Source of the DNA: Biscogniauxia marginata
Lineage: Eukaryota > Ascomycota > Sordariomycetes > Xylariales > Xylariaceae
NCBI GenBank assembly: GCA_022695795.1
Contig: MU404161.1
Span: forward strand, 1-64,000
Length of the DNA: 64,000 nucleotides
Direction: 5' to 3'
The position numbers were made by a program, and so were the translations under genes. Of the stretch, positions 11,421 through 22,500 are shown one piece after another. The notes under the pieces are model-generated. The model searched no databases. It was not told the DNA's origin and saw only the letters and a program-made list of their open reading frames with translations. The number at the start of each line of letters is the position of its first letter. Positions within the stretch are counted from its first letter, which is position 1.

Positions 11421-13375
11421 ATGTCTTCACAGGACCGGCAGCAGCTCGCTCTTCTGCAAAAAGCTCTTGGGGAGCATGAAACGGAGCTTCTCTGGTCCGA
11501 TTTCGAAGCGAAATTACCCGACTTGTTCGTCACAGAACCAATCAATTGCAAAGCAGAGGTGGTAGATATCATTCACACATGCGGTGACGATATCTCATCA
11601 CCTCCGCAAGAAGAGCGTATTGGCTCCATATGCGATAGGAACTCCGCGGAGGGGGTCTCGGACGTAAAGGGGCTGGCCAACGCGCTCAACGTAAGTCGGG
11701 ATTTATGGAAAATCAACGCCAGCATGTATCAGCTCACTAACCTTAGAATAGCGGAATTTGCCACCTAGATCATCCAGGGTGATGTGCGCAAATAGCTCCC
11801 AATATGAGGATGACACAATATATTGACAAGACGGATCACATAGAATCTTGCACCGTTTCAATTCATGGAGCCGCATTAATGCCAGCATAGACATATTTCG
11901 GGAGATATGTGCGTATTGTCGAGTTATACCGCAGTTTTTGAACATCGTCATGGGGTTTGGGAGGAAGTTGTCACCGAACGATGAGGACTTCATGACTTGC
12001 TACGCCTCCTTCTCCACTTCACGCGGGAGAAACAGGAATGCCAATCATAAACCAGACAGGGCTGCTCGTCGAGCTACTTTAGCATGCGGTTTGTCCCTCA
12101 GTTCAGAATGTGAGGACAAAGATGTGCTGTACTAATAGAGCGGTTGATGGTCCCAGATCTCTGTTACAATATACGCTACTTTGAGCGCCATGGGCGAGAG
12201 CTTGAGGATCCATGGTCGTGTCGCCAGTCAGCCGTGTACCAGAAGTACTACTCCGACTCCAAGAAGTCGAAGTGGGTTGTTATCCAACCACCGAAAAACT
12301 TTACGGCACTCCTGAAAAAGACTAAGACATGTCACCTTTCGCACCCAATGGGCTTGCATATCAAATACCTCGGCGCAACTATCGCAAGGTGGAGAGAGTA
12401 TCTCAACTTCATTGCCGAGAGACTCCAAGGTTTCGTAAGTTAGGAAATAGCATTGATGTATTAATGGGCCAACATTAGTTTTTCTTTTCTTTTGGAATGA
12501 TAGCAGCTGACAGTCGGTGTGAACGTCCAACATGAACAGGACTACGAAGTGGCCATCTCCAAACCTTACAGCGAATTTAACATCAGCTTCTCCTCGAAAC
12601 AACAGGTTCACAACTTGCGACTAAAGTTGTTCCATGCCCGCTCGGTGCTATTGAATACCGCAAACACACTAGCTACTATTGGAATATACGAAAGCAAGCT
12701 TGCCAAAACGTGCAGCCTGCCCACGCCTATACACGAGAGCTTCCAATGCGAGGTTCGGAATATGTCTTCTGAGTTGGAAAACTACACGCAGACAGTGAGG
12801 AAGCTATTGAGCTTGTCTAATGGCATTCGTTTAATGGTGAGCCTTCTACAACGTTGATGCTATGACCGGCAGATTATTGATAATGGCGCTCTGTAACTTC
12901 GAAGTACGACGACATTCTAAAGTTCCAAGCGCAAGAGATTATGTATCTAAACGGCGTCAGACTCACGCAGATTGTCCAAACCGATTCGGCCGAGACCAAG
13001 GTCATAGTTTCACTCGCCGATGCCACTGCTCGGGACTCCCGCATCATGCGCATAGCGACCGTAATAGCAATGATATATCTGCCAGCGAACCTTGTTATGG
13101 TACGTAACCGTGCACATTCCCGGATATTGCTCCAAGAACCGGGGCTCCATACATCATGGTATAAAGCCAACATATATTAACGTTGCCTACTGTAGTCTTT
13201 CTTCAGCACCGTTCTAGTCGAATACCACGACAGCGACAACAGCCCTGCCTTACACATTCACCGTGAGACATGGATCGCTGTCCTGTTTACTTCAATTCTC
13301 GCTGCTTGTACATTCATGTCGTCATGGTGGTGGGGAAAGAAGGAAAAGAAACAGTATAGTGGTAGCATTTGCTGA
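11421..13375 (+). pseudogene. CorA-like two-TM protein with one in-frame TGA
   Basis: Six exons keep frame and phase: 11421-11690, 11752-12109, 12157-12434, 12507-12836, 12905-13099 and 13196-13375. The 47-nt intron at 12110-12156 has GTGAGG, TACTAAT and CCCAG. The product would be about 536 residues. It has a soluble N-terminal part with hallmark segments of the fungal CorA-like family (FNSWSRINASIDIF; CYNIRYFERHGRELEDPWSCRQSAV) and a C-terminal pair of TM helices (MRIATVIAMIYLPANLVMSFF and TWIAVLFTSILAACTFM) before a lysine tail. The single defect is TGA at 11824-11826 (codon 115), inside an otherwise open and family-like exon. No intron of the right phase removes it. Read literally, the protein stops at 114 residues. 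It is either a young pseudogene, a nonsense allele or a sequence error. The family resembles ZntB/CorA transporters, but fungal members are poorly characterised. Confidence 0.72.
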
Positions 13376-13851
13376 GAGAATATAAACAAACGACGCGGTG
13401 CTGCTCGAAGATGACACATGAAGGTATTTAAGCGTCTACTGTAAGAATTATTGGCAAATAGGTAGTTATTAATTTATTGTACTAGCATGGGAAGTATGAC
13501 TAGCGGTCACCAAATAACAGGAAGCTATATCCGCTGGATTATAAACAATACTTACCAACGTTCGCACGCCATGAAACTTTCTGGTGGCCCTGAATCGGTA
13601 GACACTCACATTGGCCATTGGTAGTTGTCATCCGCTCGTACTACATTAATAAATTACCGGAATGGTCTACACAAATATTAGACGTGATACCCGTTGGATT
13701 CCATAGTAAGTGATTAGCTTGAAGGCTGGAGAGCACATGGCTCTATACATTAGGTGCTAACACAACATGTAGTTGAATAGTCTGTATGGAGGGTATAAAG
13801 AAGTGACTGGGTTTAGACTTACCCATCAAACATATTCTTTAGTTCTAAGTA
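13376..13851. other. convergent intergenic spacer
   Basis: 476 bp between the 3' ends of the CorA-like gene and the TPR gene. I looked here for a CHAT domain that could extend the TPR gene and found none. Nothing else is visible. Confidence 0.5.
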
Positions 13852-14709
13852 TTAGGCAAATTGTAGCCCATTTCTCGTGGGAATAACCCCTAGAACCGCC
13901 TCGCCCAGATCCTTCATTATACCAGTCCGCTTATACTTCTCCTTGAGGAGCCCCTTAAGGGAATTAAACGCATCTTCTCGCTTCTCATGCGTCTCTTCCC
14001 CCCACAAATAAGCTGACTGTCGCATTATGTGGATCGCCTCCTCCAAGTGATGCATCTCTTTTGTGTACTTGTATAAGCAGACGAGCTTGCTTCCTAGGTT
14101 GCCTAAGTACCCTGCGAGGTTGTTGTCTTCGGCCAACGTTAGGCTGACTACCCATCGTGCGAGACTGATCGCTTCCTCTAGGTCCCTTATGTCACCTGAT
14201 TTATCATACCGACGGCCTAGCTGGTTAGCCAGGTTATTTAGGTAAGGTGTCTTCTGTTCGTGCTGATCGGCTGGCAATGACCCAATGTTCTGTCTCGAAA
14301 TTTGGATTGCGTCTTCCAGTCTTCGCATATCTCCCGTTGCCTCGTAAGACTGCTCTAAGACCACTCCGAGGTTATTTAGATAGTCTTCTCGATCTGGGTC
14401 CTCTGGTGTTGTCACGTCGATCGCCTGTTGTAGAGACTGTATTGCCCCATCTAAGTCCGCAATGTTGTTCGTTTCGTTGAATCGTGACACCAGGAACGTA
14501 CCCAGGTTGCTCAGCCACGACGCGTATGAAGGGTGTCCGTCACCACCTCTAGACAGTGCTTCTCTGCAGAACCTTATTGCAGCATCAAGATGGAGTAGGT
14601 TCTGTTCTTCGGCATAACTCGCGAAACCCTGAATTGCCATCGTTCCCAATAAGTCAGGCATATCTTCTTCGGCGAACCCATGCTGCGCCGCGATCTCGTC
14701 AACATTCAT
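13852..14709 (-). CDS. TPR-array protein of the TPR-CHAT type, CHAT domain absent (285 aa)
   Basis: An intronless frame of 285 residues. After a short helical head it has about four to five repeats of roughly 50 residues carrying the motif LNNLGxxLxxRYxxTGDIxDLEEAIxxxRQ (e.g. YLNNLGVVLEQSYEATGDMR, YLNNLANQLGRRYDKSGDIR). This repeat is the one that precedes CHAT (caspase-HetF-associated) peptidase domains in many fungal proteins. There the array is usually longer and ends in CHAT. Here the frame stops after the repeats (ending IPTRNGLQFA) and no CHAT-like coding sequence follows on this strand. It may be a free-standing sensor or adaptor, or a truncated TPR-CHAT protein. It is divergent from the kinase-TPR gene, with about 750 bp between. 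Confidence 0.75.
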   Translation of the reverse strand: MNVDEIAAQHGFAEEDMPDLLGTMAIQGFASYAEEQNLLHLDAAIRFCREALSRGGDGHPSYASWLSNLGTFLVSRFNETNNIADLDGAIQSLQQAIDVTTPEDPDREDYLNNLGVVLEQSYEATGDMRRLEDAIQISRQNIGSLPADQHEQKTPYLNNLANQLGRRYDKSGDIRDLEEAISLARWVVSLTLAEDNNLAGYLGNLGSKLVCLYKYTKEMHHLEEAIHIMRQSAYLWGEETHEKREDAFNSLKGLLKEKYKRTGIMKDLGEAVLGVIPTRNGLQFA

Positions 14710-15460
14710 TGTGATCAGGACTTTAGGGTTTATTCTTCTTTCATGTGATATGTCTGACCCTTAGGAATATCGATATATTAGGTGCCTAAGGAATTCGACA
14801 ACTGTTGATGACATTAGGAACGTGTATCTAACTGACCATGATGTCAGTCATCAGCATGAGTACCTATTAGGACGACATTGCTTTACTATCTAGCCCTCTT
14901 GTAACCCCGCATGTCTGCTACCACCTCACGCACGCCATGCATACCACTTGTATTACGTACTACAGGCTTGTGCCGTTCTCATGAGCCATTGTATCCTAGG
15001 TCATTATGTTTGGTCCCCCGCTGTAGTCTTCACATGCGATCCGCGAGAACCAGACACACCCCGCTACCTTGACCACAATGGATTATTACCGTGGCTTTGG
15101 TACGCTCTTTTTGTACACTCCTTGGAAGGTCCATCATATGCCTGATGCAGACTATGCCCAAGGAATGATGGCTAGTGGTATACAAGCGAGTTCTGTTGGT
15201 GTCCAAAGGAAGTATTGTATTGAGTGAAGTGCACACAGGTAAGCGACCCGTCTCCAATGCTGGTTCAGGTTCCATTGGGCAGCATTTGCGTTGGCCACAT
15301 CACTGATGATACACAACTATGTAAGCAGTTACAACAGTGAAAGCACTGTACTGACAACTACTCTCCACTCGAGCACAGCAATGCTAATATGAGTCTAGGT
15401 TTCCTATGACAATAACAAACAACGCGACACAGCTACGTCCTTCGCAAGACCTATATAGAA
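14710..15460. promoter_or_regulatory. divergent spacer between TPR gene and kinase-TPR gene
   Basis: 751 bp separate the two head-to-head starts. Short frames here lack coding character. It should contain both promoters; no specific site was recognised. Confidence 0.45.
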
Positions 15461-18167
15461 ATGGCGATCCCATATGTGAGTAAGCTGACTAGCTTTATTG
15501 ACATCAAACCACTGCCCATTTTTTGTACCTTGGAGAAGGTGAAGAGCCGCATCTCTGATTAGTGGATAGGAACTTGATGATATTGTCCTCGATGCCGACC
15601 ACTCTACGTTCGACCGGCCTCGCCTCTTCTCCAGTAGTGCAATTGGCACAGAGGGAGATGAAGCACGGTGTAGTTTCATCACCTTCCTTACCACAGTCCA
15701 AAAGCTTCAGATTCCATTCGTACCAGCAACCTGGCGATCCAGGGAAGCCTTGGTTGGTGAGGGTGGCACGAGTATAATAAACCAAGCACTGATGATCAAA
15801 AACGCGAGTCTTGTCTTCAAGCGGGTTGCAGAAGAAGATAGACATAACCAGCCTGTCGAGGTCGTATACCGAAGGCTCGTGAATGAGATAATGATGCTTT
15901 ATCATCCCGCAATCCAAGAACATCCCAATATATTGGGGCCACGCGGGATATGTTGGGACGTTTTTCCTAGCAATAGCCAAGACGTCTCTCTTCCCTTGTC
16001 AGAATATTCGGACGGCTACAAGATCTGGCCAGTCTTGGCATTCGAAAAGTCGAAATACGGCGACCTTTACCACTTCTCAAGTTTATCATCTACGCGAGAA
16101 TTTGATATAATCGATCGCTTGAAAATCTGTCTAGATATTGGAGCTGCGTTAGGCCACATGCAATTAAACCGTAGGTATACGTTTCGGAAAAGAAATTGGA
16201 CATACACTCCTAACAGGTCTGCTCTTCAGATATCATCCATGGTGACATTAAGCCGCAAAATATATTGCTAGTACAGGATTATAGCGGGTTCTTCTCTGCA
16301 CAGGTTGCCGACTTCGGGTTCGCGACGTCGTACGCGAAGGACAGTTTGTCTCGGGTTGTCCTCGTCGGGACTGCTTTATGGAGTGCGCCGGAAGTGCTGG
16401 ACTACCCCGACTTCACGCCAGCACAGGCGATGTGCACAGATGTATTCTCCTTTGGGATGGTCTGCCTGTGGTTCATGTTCGAGAAATACCTCTCCGGAGT
16501 CCTACCGCTTCCGCCGTCGGTGCAGTTCAGTATGAGGACACCGCAAGATTACGGAGATAAGCACCAGTCTCTGCAGTTCCTGAGGGATCTTAAAGTCCAA
16601 GGCTATCTAACTCAGTTCGCAAACAGCCTTATCGATCTAGAACCCGATCTATCGGTGACGTCCAAGCAAGCTCTACAGAAATTCTTTACCGGATGTCTCG
16701 AATACGACCCACAACTACGTGAAGCTGATGTTAGCTGCGTGCTCCGTCACCTGGATTTACACTTGTATGTACCCCCTTCTCTCTCCACCCTTTTCTTTGG
16801 CAAGGTTGGTGCGCTATTAACTATTGCTTAAGGCCACAACAAGTCGCCGTACCACCACTTGATGCAATGGCTCCTCCAGGAGATGATGAATTTGATGTAA
16901 GTTGTCTTGCGCAGTTTTGAGATTATGAGCGTCCTCTATCTAACCGAAATAGCTCTACCACTCACTACACAAATACTATGGTACCGACTACCGAGTGCGA
17001 TCTACTATCCTTCATAATCTCGAAGAGATCGTCGCGAACTGTCCCACTAGTCCCCTCTCCAAGCAGCTAGAGCTTTGTTACGAGCTTGGGTTTGGACATC
17101 CAAGCAACTATATCCCAACCAGACCGTGGGCTTATGATGAAAGAGAAACCCGACTCCGGCTCCGCCAAGCCGTGAACAAGGGCCCTGAAAACTCTGAAAG
17201 TACCAACAAGACGGAGAGCTCTCTAATTGAAAGATTATCGTTGCCTCTTATTCTTGACATCTACATTGAGGATAATGTACTGGCTACAGCAGAGTCTGTT
17301 GCGAGGAATGAACTAGATAGAGCCATGCATGTCTTCGGTGCCGAGGAGGCGATAGTAGTGGTAATCAAGGAAATTCTAGCCTCGATCGTATACAGGCGGG
17401 GTCAGCTAGAGGAAGCCGAGACGTTAGGGAAAGAGATCATGGAGGCAAACGCAAAGGCTCTAGGGCAAGAACATCCCAGAACACTAACTAATATGGGGGA
17501 CTTGGCATCAACGTACGCAGCTCGGGGCCGCTTCGAGGAGGCTGAAAGGCTAGAGCTGGAAATGCTAGAGCTGAGAAAGAATATGCTCGGAGAGGATGAC
17601 ACCGAAACGCTGGAGGGGATGACTAACCTCGCGGTGACTCTAACGGATCAAGGTCGCTTTGTCGAGGCGGAAAAGCTGTTGACCGGAGTCGTACACACAC
17701 AGAGGGGGATATTCGGCCCCGGCCACCCCCGCACAGTATACAGCATGGGGCACCTGGCATCGGCGCTCCTTAGCCAGGGCCGCACGGAGGAGGCCAAGAG
17801 GTGGGCGTCGGAAGCCGTGACCATCAGCGAAACAATGCAGGGGAGAGAGCACCACGAGACCCTCGGGGCCATGTCAGTAATGATGCAGGTCCGCGTGGCG
17901 GAGCGCCGCGTCCCGGAGGCTGAGCAGCTGCAGGCGGAGATCCTGGAGAGCGTAAAGAGGGTCCTCGGGCCGGAGCACCCGGAGACGCTGACCAACATGT
18001 ATAACCTAGCGCTCCTCCGGAATAGCCTAGGCCGTCACGCCGATGCTAGGGGTCTCATGGGCTCGTGTGCAGATCTTCGAGCCCAGGTCCTTGGCCAGGA
18101 GCATCCGGACACAAAAACAACTCTGGCACAATTAGAAGCATGGAGGCTATCGAGTAGCAATACGTAG
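15461..18167 (+). CDS. protein kinase-TPR protein (809 aa), paralogue of the 3135-6592 gene
   Basis: Modelled exons: 15461-15475 (encoding MAIPY), 15570-16170, 16230-16764, 16833-16896 and 16953-18167. All phases agree, and the last four exons align with the paralogue on the minus strand, including intron positions. The first 15-nt exon is the weakest part: the frame has no ATG after the TAG just before 15570, and GTGAGT...GATAG is the best way to supply one. The kinase has LVGEGGTS (66-73), K89 in LVFK, HGDIKPQN (H209 to N216) and DFG (233-235). A linker ends at DDEFD/LYHSLHKYYGTDYR. Then come about six TPRs of 42 residues (540-805; LGQEHPRTL, GRFEEAERL, LGPEHPETL). No ankyrins follow. The TPR exon is visibly GC-richer than the kinase exons. 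It probably functions like its paralogue, with a different sensing or partner surface. Confidence 0.8.
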
Positions 18168-18480
18168 CCATTATGCTAAAACGAATTACTTATTAGTGGT
18201 ACAGTACGGTACGGCGTAATAATGTATTATAAAATAGTATAATATAATAAAAGCGTATTAAATATTAATATTAAACTATAAATTATAAGTAGTTTTAAGT
18301 TAATTATAAAGTTTTTATTATTAATTTATAATTTAAAAAATATGTTATTATATATTTCGTTATAAATTAAAGGTATTTATATTTATTATATAAAATATTT
18401 AATAAGTCTAGCTTATATTTAAATTTTTAAGAAAGGTTTATAAGTATTTTTAATTTTTATAGTGAAATACGTGGAGATTT
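18168..18480. other. AT-saturated island, probable RIP relic
   Basis: From about 18215 to 18470 the sequence is almost only A and T, with repeated TATAATA and TTATAAA words and hardly any CpA or TpG. This suggests a transposon remnant eroded by RIP. It marks the border between the accessory kinase island and the conserved genes to the right. Confidence 0.65.
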
Positions 18481-19519
18481 AAACACCGCAAATCACATGA
18501 ATAAAAAAACCCCAAAAAAAACAACCCAAAAACCAAAACAAAACGCATTTATTATATAACGACTCCGAGGAGACGAAGAACCTTGAAGGCCGGATTAAGG
18601 TTCAAGCTGGACCTCTATCCCCCCCCTGTCTAGTTCAAACTTAACTTTGGTAAAGGTTCTAGCTAGCTTCACCAGCGTCAAACCTTTCCTAATAAGTGAT
18701 GATACAGTGAAGCTGCCTCTTGTCGCCATACCTTTTTAGAGGATCCTCTACTTATGAGTAATGAAAAGTGGAAGTGTGACATGTTCTAGAATTAGATCTT
18801 AGTATATAAGCAAAGACGAGTGATTAGAGAGAGCTTAGATGGAAACTTTTAATATTTTGAATCTTCTTTGTTCTCTTTGTTCTCTTTGTTCTCTTTTTTA
18901 ACTGGGTGACAAATGTTTTTCTCTTGATTCGTGAGGAAATTCATGGTGCATGTCGGGCTAGTACATATAAGATACCCACTAGGTAGGCCGAGGCCGGGGG
19001 CTGCAGGAGCATGAGGAAATGGTTATCCGGTTTAGGTCAAGCTTCGGCGCTGATAGAACAGCGAATATCCTAGCCAGTTTTCTTATCATCACGTGCTTGG
19101 TAGTAGAGATAAACAGATTAGCACGGACCGTGGCTTTTCCGGCTGTTATCGTTATCGCAATCGTGGAACGGGCGCTGCCCTGATCGGAAAGTCCAAAGCC
19201 GCGCGCGACAGCTTCGTCCTGCTTGTCTACACTTTTCCCACTGAGCTGGTTATCTCACCTTTCCACGTCGGAGCCTTGAATATTACACTGTACGATTGTG
19301 TCCATGTAGAGAGGCATATCATTTCTTCGGTAACTAACCCTTTTTTCTTTTCTCCTCCCTTTTTTCCCTAAGTTGGCGCCTTTAAGCTCGGTTGCCCGAT
19401 TGGCCATCTCCTGACGAGACCTTTCGGGGTTTGGTTGCCCTCAGGCGCGCGCAGAGCTTCACACGAGACGACTTCGGGCTGACACTTGTTCTTACCAGGA
19501 TCGCATCCCCTCAAGAGCC
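18481..19519. promoter_or_regulatory. upstream region of the Sin3 gene
   Basis: It holds poly-A/C tracts at 18505-18545, a TTCTTTGTTCTCTTTGTTCTC repeat near 18865-18895 and a CT-rich block at about 19340-19375. These are typical of fungal promoters. No gene is supported. The long 5' leader of sin3 probably starts here. Confidence 0.45.
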
Positions 19520-22500
19520 ATGAACTCCCATCCGGACGATATCTCTCATAGAGATCGCGAGTCGGCCGAGCGACACCACCGAGAACAGTACCCTGCGGGC
19601 ACTCCTCACCACAGCAACACTGCATCTCTGCAGATCCATCAGCCCGTCGCTTCGCGTCTTCCAGGTGCGATTCATAGCCCTGGGGGACTGCTTGCGAACC
19701 ATGGTGGATCAGGTCCTATTTCGCTCGGTGCACCTGCAGGACCAGTGAACTCGTTTGGGGGCCCTCTCCAGGCCGAGTCGAATCGCCCACACCCGCACAA
19801 CGCCCAGAATGCATCGAATCAGATGTTCGGGGCCCTAGGCGGCGCCAAATCTGGCCCCTCGTCCTCTGTCTCGGGAGGGGCTTCAGGTCCAGTCTTCGGA
19901 GGGCCATTGCAACAAGACGGCAATCGCTCTAACCAAGGTGTGCCATTTGCCGCTGGTGGAAACGGAGGTGGCGCCATACCCGGGGGAGGTCACTCAATGC
20001 CTAGCAGCGGTGGCAGTAATGGCAATAACGCTGCATTACCACAAGGCCAACAACCTATACTCAATGTAAGTCATGGTCCATATGTTTCGGAGAAGGCGAG
20101 GCCGTATGCTTCTCTACTCAGGCCCTTTCGCGCGTCCTATAAGCACCGCTCCTGTGACCCATTTCCACGTTTTCTTATGGTTCCCTCATATTCCCGATTA
20201 GCTCCATTCGCTTTCGCTTTTGCTTTCTAGGGAAAGTTGTGGGTGGCTGGAGATCAAGATTCGTCGTTGGCACGGTTTTGCTGTTAAGCTTCATCTTCGA
20301 AGTGGAGCCCCTGGAGATGGTACCAAGCGCGTATTTATATACTATGCGTATATTAGACTTGTGTTCCATTCAACCCCCTTCAAAACACCACCAAACAAGC
20401 TACGTCTTGAGCTTCTCCAAGACATCAACAATGGAGCGCCCGGGTGCTTCGCATGAGATGGGGGGCATTGACCATGTACTGCACATAGAAGAATTTGTTT
20501 TCCCATCTAGGATTCACACGTACTAACGCATCGTCAATGTAGGATGCCCTTAGCTACTTAGACCAGGTCAAAGTGCAGTTTGCGGATCAACCAGACGTAT
20601 ACAACAAATTCCTGGACATTATGAAGGATTTCAAGAGCCAGACGTAAGCACACACATGGAAGTATGCCAGAAGTTGAGGCTGACACCTGAGGGTAGAATC
20701 GACACACCAGGGGTTATCAACCGTGTATCGGAACTTTTCGCTGGCCACCCAAACCTCATCCAGGGCTTCAACACCTTTCTCCCTCCTGGGTATAGAATCG
20801 AATGCGGCGCTGGCAACGATCCCAACACCATTCGCGTGACGACACCGATGGGAACGACTGTCCAGTCCATAACAGGGAGAGCTAATCAGAGTGAAGGCAC
20901 ACATGGTCAATCTGGGTCGAATGCACCCTTCTTCAACCACCGCTCTACCAATTGGCAACAGCAACAATCCCAGCCGCAGCACAGCATCGAGAGCCCAGAG
21001 GCTTCGTTCAGTGCCCCAGTGCATAACGGACCGGGCCTCTTCGGACCAGGCCAGAGCCAAGGCCCTGCTTTTGAAAATCACGGTACCAGCGGACAGCAGC
21101 AGCGTGGTGCTTCACAGGTGCAGAACAATTCAACTACGCCGAACGCCCCTACAACACGTAACGCATTGACACCGACACCGGGGGTATCTCAAGGTGGCCC
21201 CAGCAGCAGTGGCAATCAGCAAGCCAACATTGAGAAACGCGGGCCGGTTGAATTCAACCACGCTATTAGCTACGTGAATAAAATCAAGGTGAGAAAAAAG
21301 AAAAAGCCCCCAGCATATTCCACAACATCTCCGACTTCCCTCCTACCTCTTCCTGAAAACATCATCTGCCCCCACCAAAGAATTGCACCTAGCTGCTTCT
21401 CTGAATGGTTTCTGATAATTTTTATTTTATTTTCTTACCCGCAGAATCGATTCCAGGACAAACCCGAAATCTACAAGCAATTCCTGGAGATCCTCCAAAC
21501 CTACCAGAGGGAACAAAAACCTATACAAGACGTCTACGCACAAGTTACTAGCTTGTTCAACACCGCACCTGATCTTCTTGAGGACTTCAAGCAATTCCTC
21601 CCCGAGTCCGCGGCGTCCAATAAGAACGGCGCACGGTCCGAGGACGTCCTTGCAATGACTGGCCTCACTCAAACCACACCGCAACCCTCGCACAGCCTGA
21701 AAGACAATCAGAGAATGCCTCCTGTCGGGAATTTCGCCCCACCTGCTAGCGCCAGCAAGGACAACAAGAAGCGGCCTCGTAACGAGAAGCCGCCTGCACC
21801 TGCTACGGCAGCAATATCTGATAGCCCAGCCCTAGGACCCCGTACGATTCCTGGCGTAGGTCCTATAAGCAAACGGCCAAAGCTTAACCACAAGCCACTG
21901 GGAGTAGATGCCCAGGCTATTGAGCCCACGTTGACGCCTGTCCTCCCGGAACCGCTCCCCCCAACGTCATCAGCAAATGCAACGAGCGACGAACTTGGCT
22001 TCTTCGATAAAGTGAAGAAGTTTATCAGCAATAGAGCGACCATGAACGAATTCCTAAAGCTCTGTAATATGTACTCCCAGAGTTTGATTGATACCAACGA
22101 CCTGGTTCATAAGACAAGCCAGTTCATTGGTGGAAATCCCGAATTGATGAATTATTTCAAGGCGTTTGTGAACTATGAGGGCCTTGACGAAATCATTGAG
22201 AACCGTCCTCGGCCGCCGACAGAAAAAGTGTCCCTTAGCAACTGCCGTGGAAGTGGACCGAGCTATCGGTTGTTGCCTCGACGGGTAGGTCTCTCGCACA
22301 ATACAGCCAACACATTTACTAACAGATTCACTTTTAGGAGAAACTCAAGCCCTGCGGTGGTCGCGATGAGATGTGCAGTGCGGTACTCAATGATGAGTGG
22401 GCATCTCATCCAACCTGGGCTTCCGAAGATTCAGGCTTCGTTGCCCATCGCAAGAATGCGTTTGAAGAGGGCCTGCACAGAATCGAGGAAGAACGGCATG

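Noticed and set aside
12228..12611. 127-codon minus-strand frame
   Set aside because: Antisense to CorA-like exons that carry clear family motifs.
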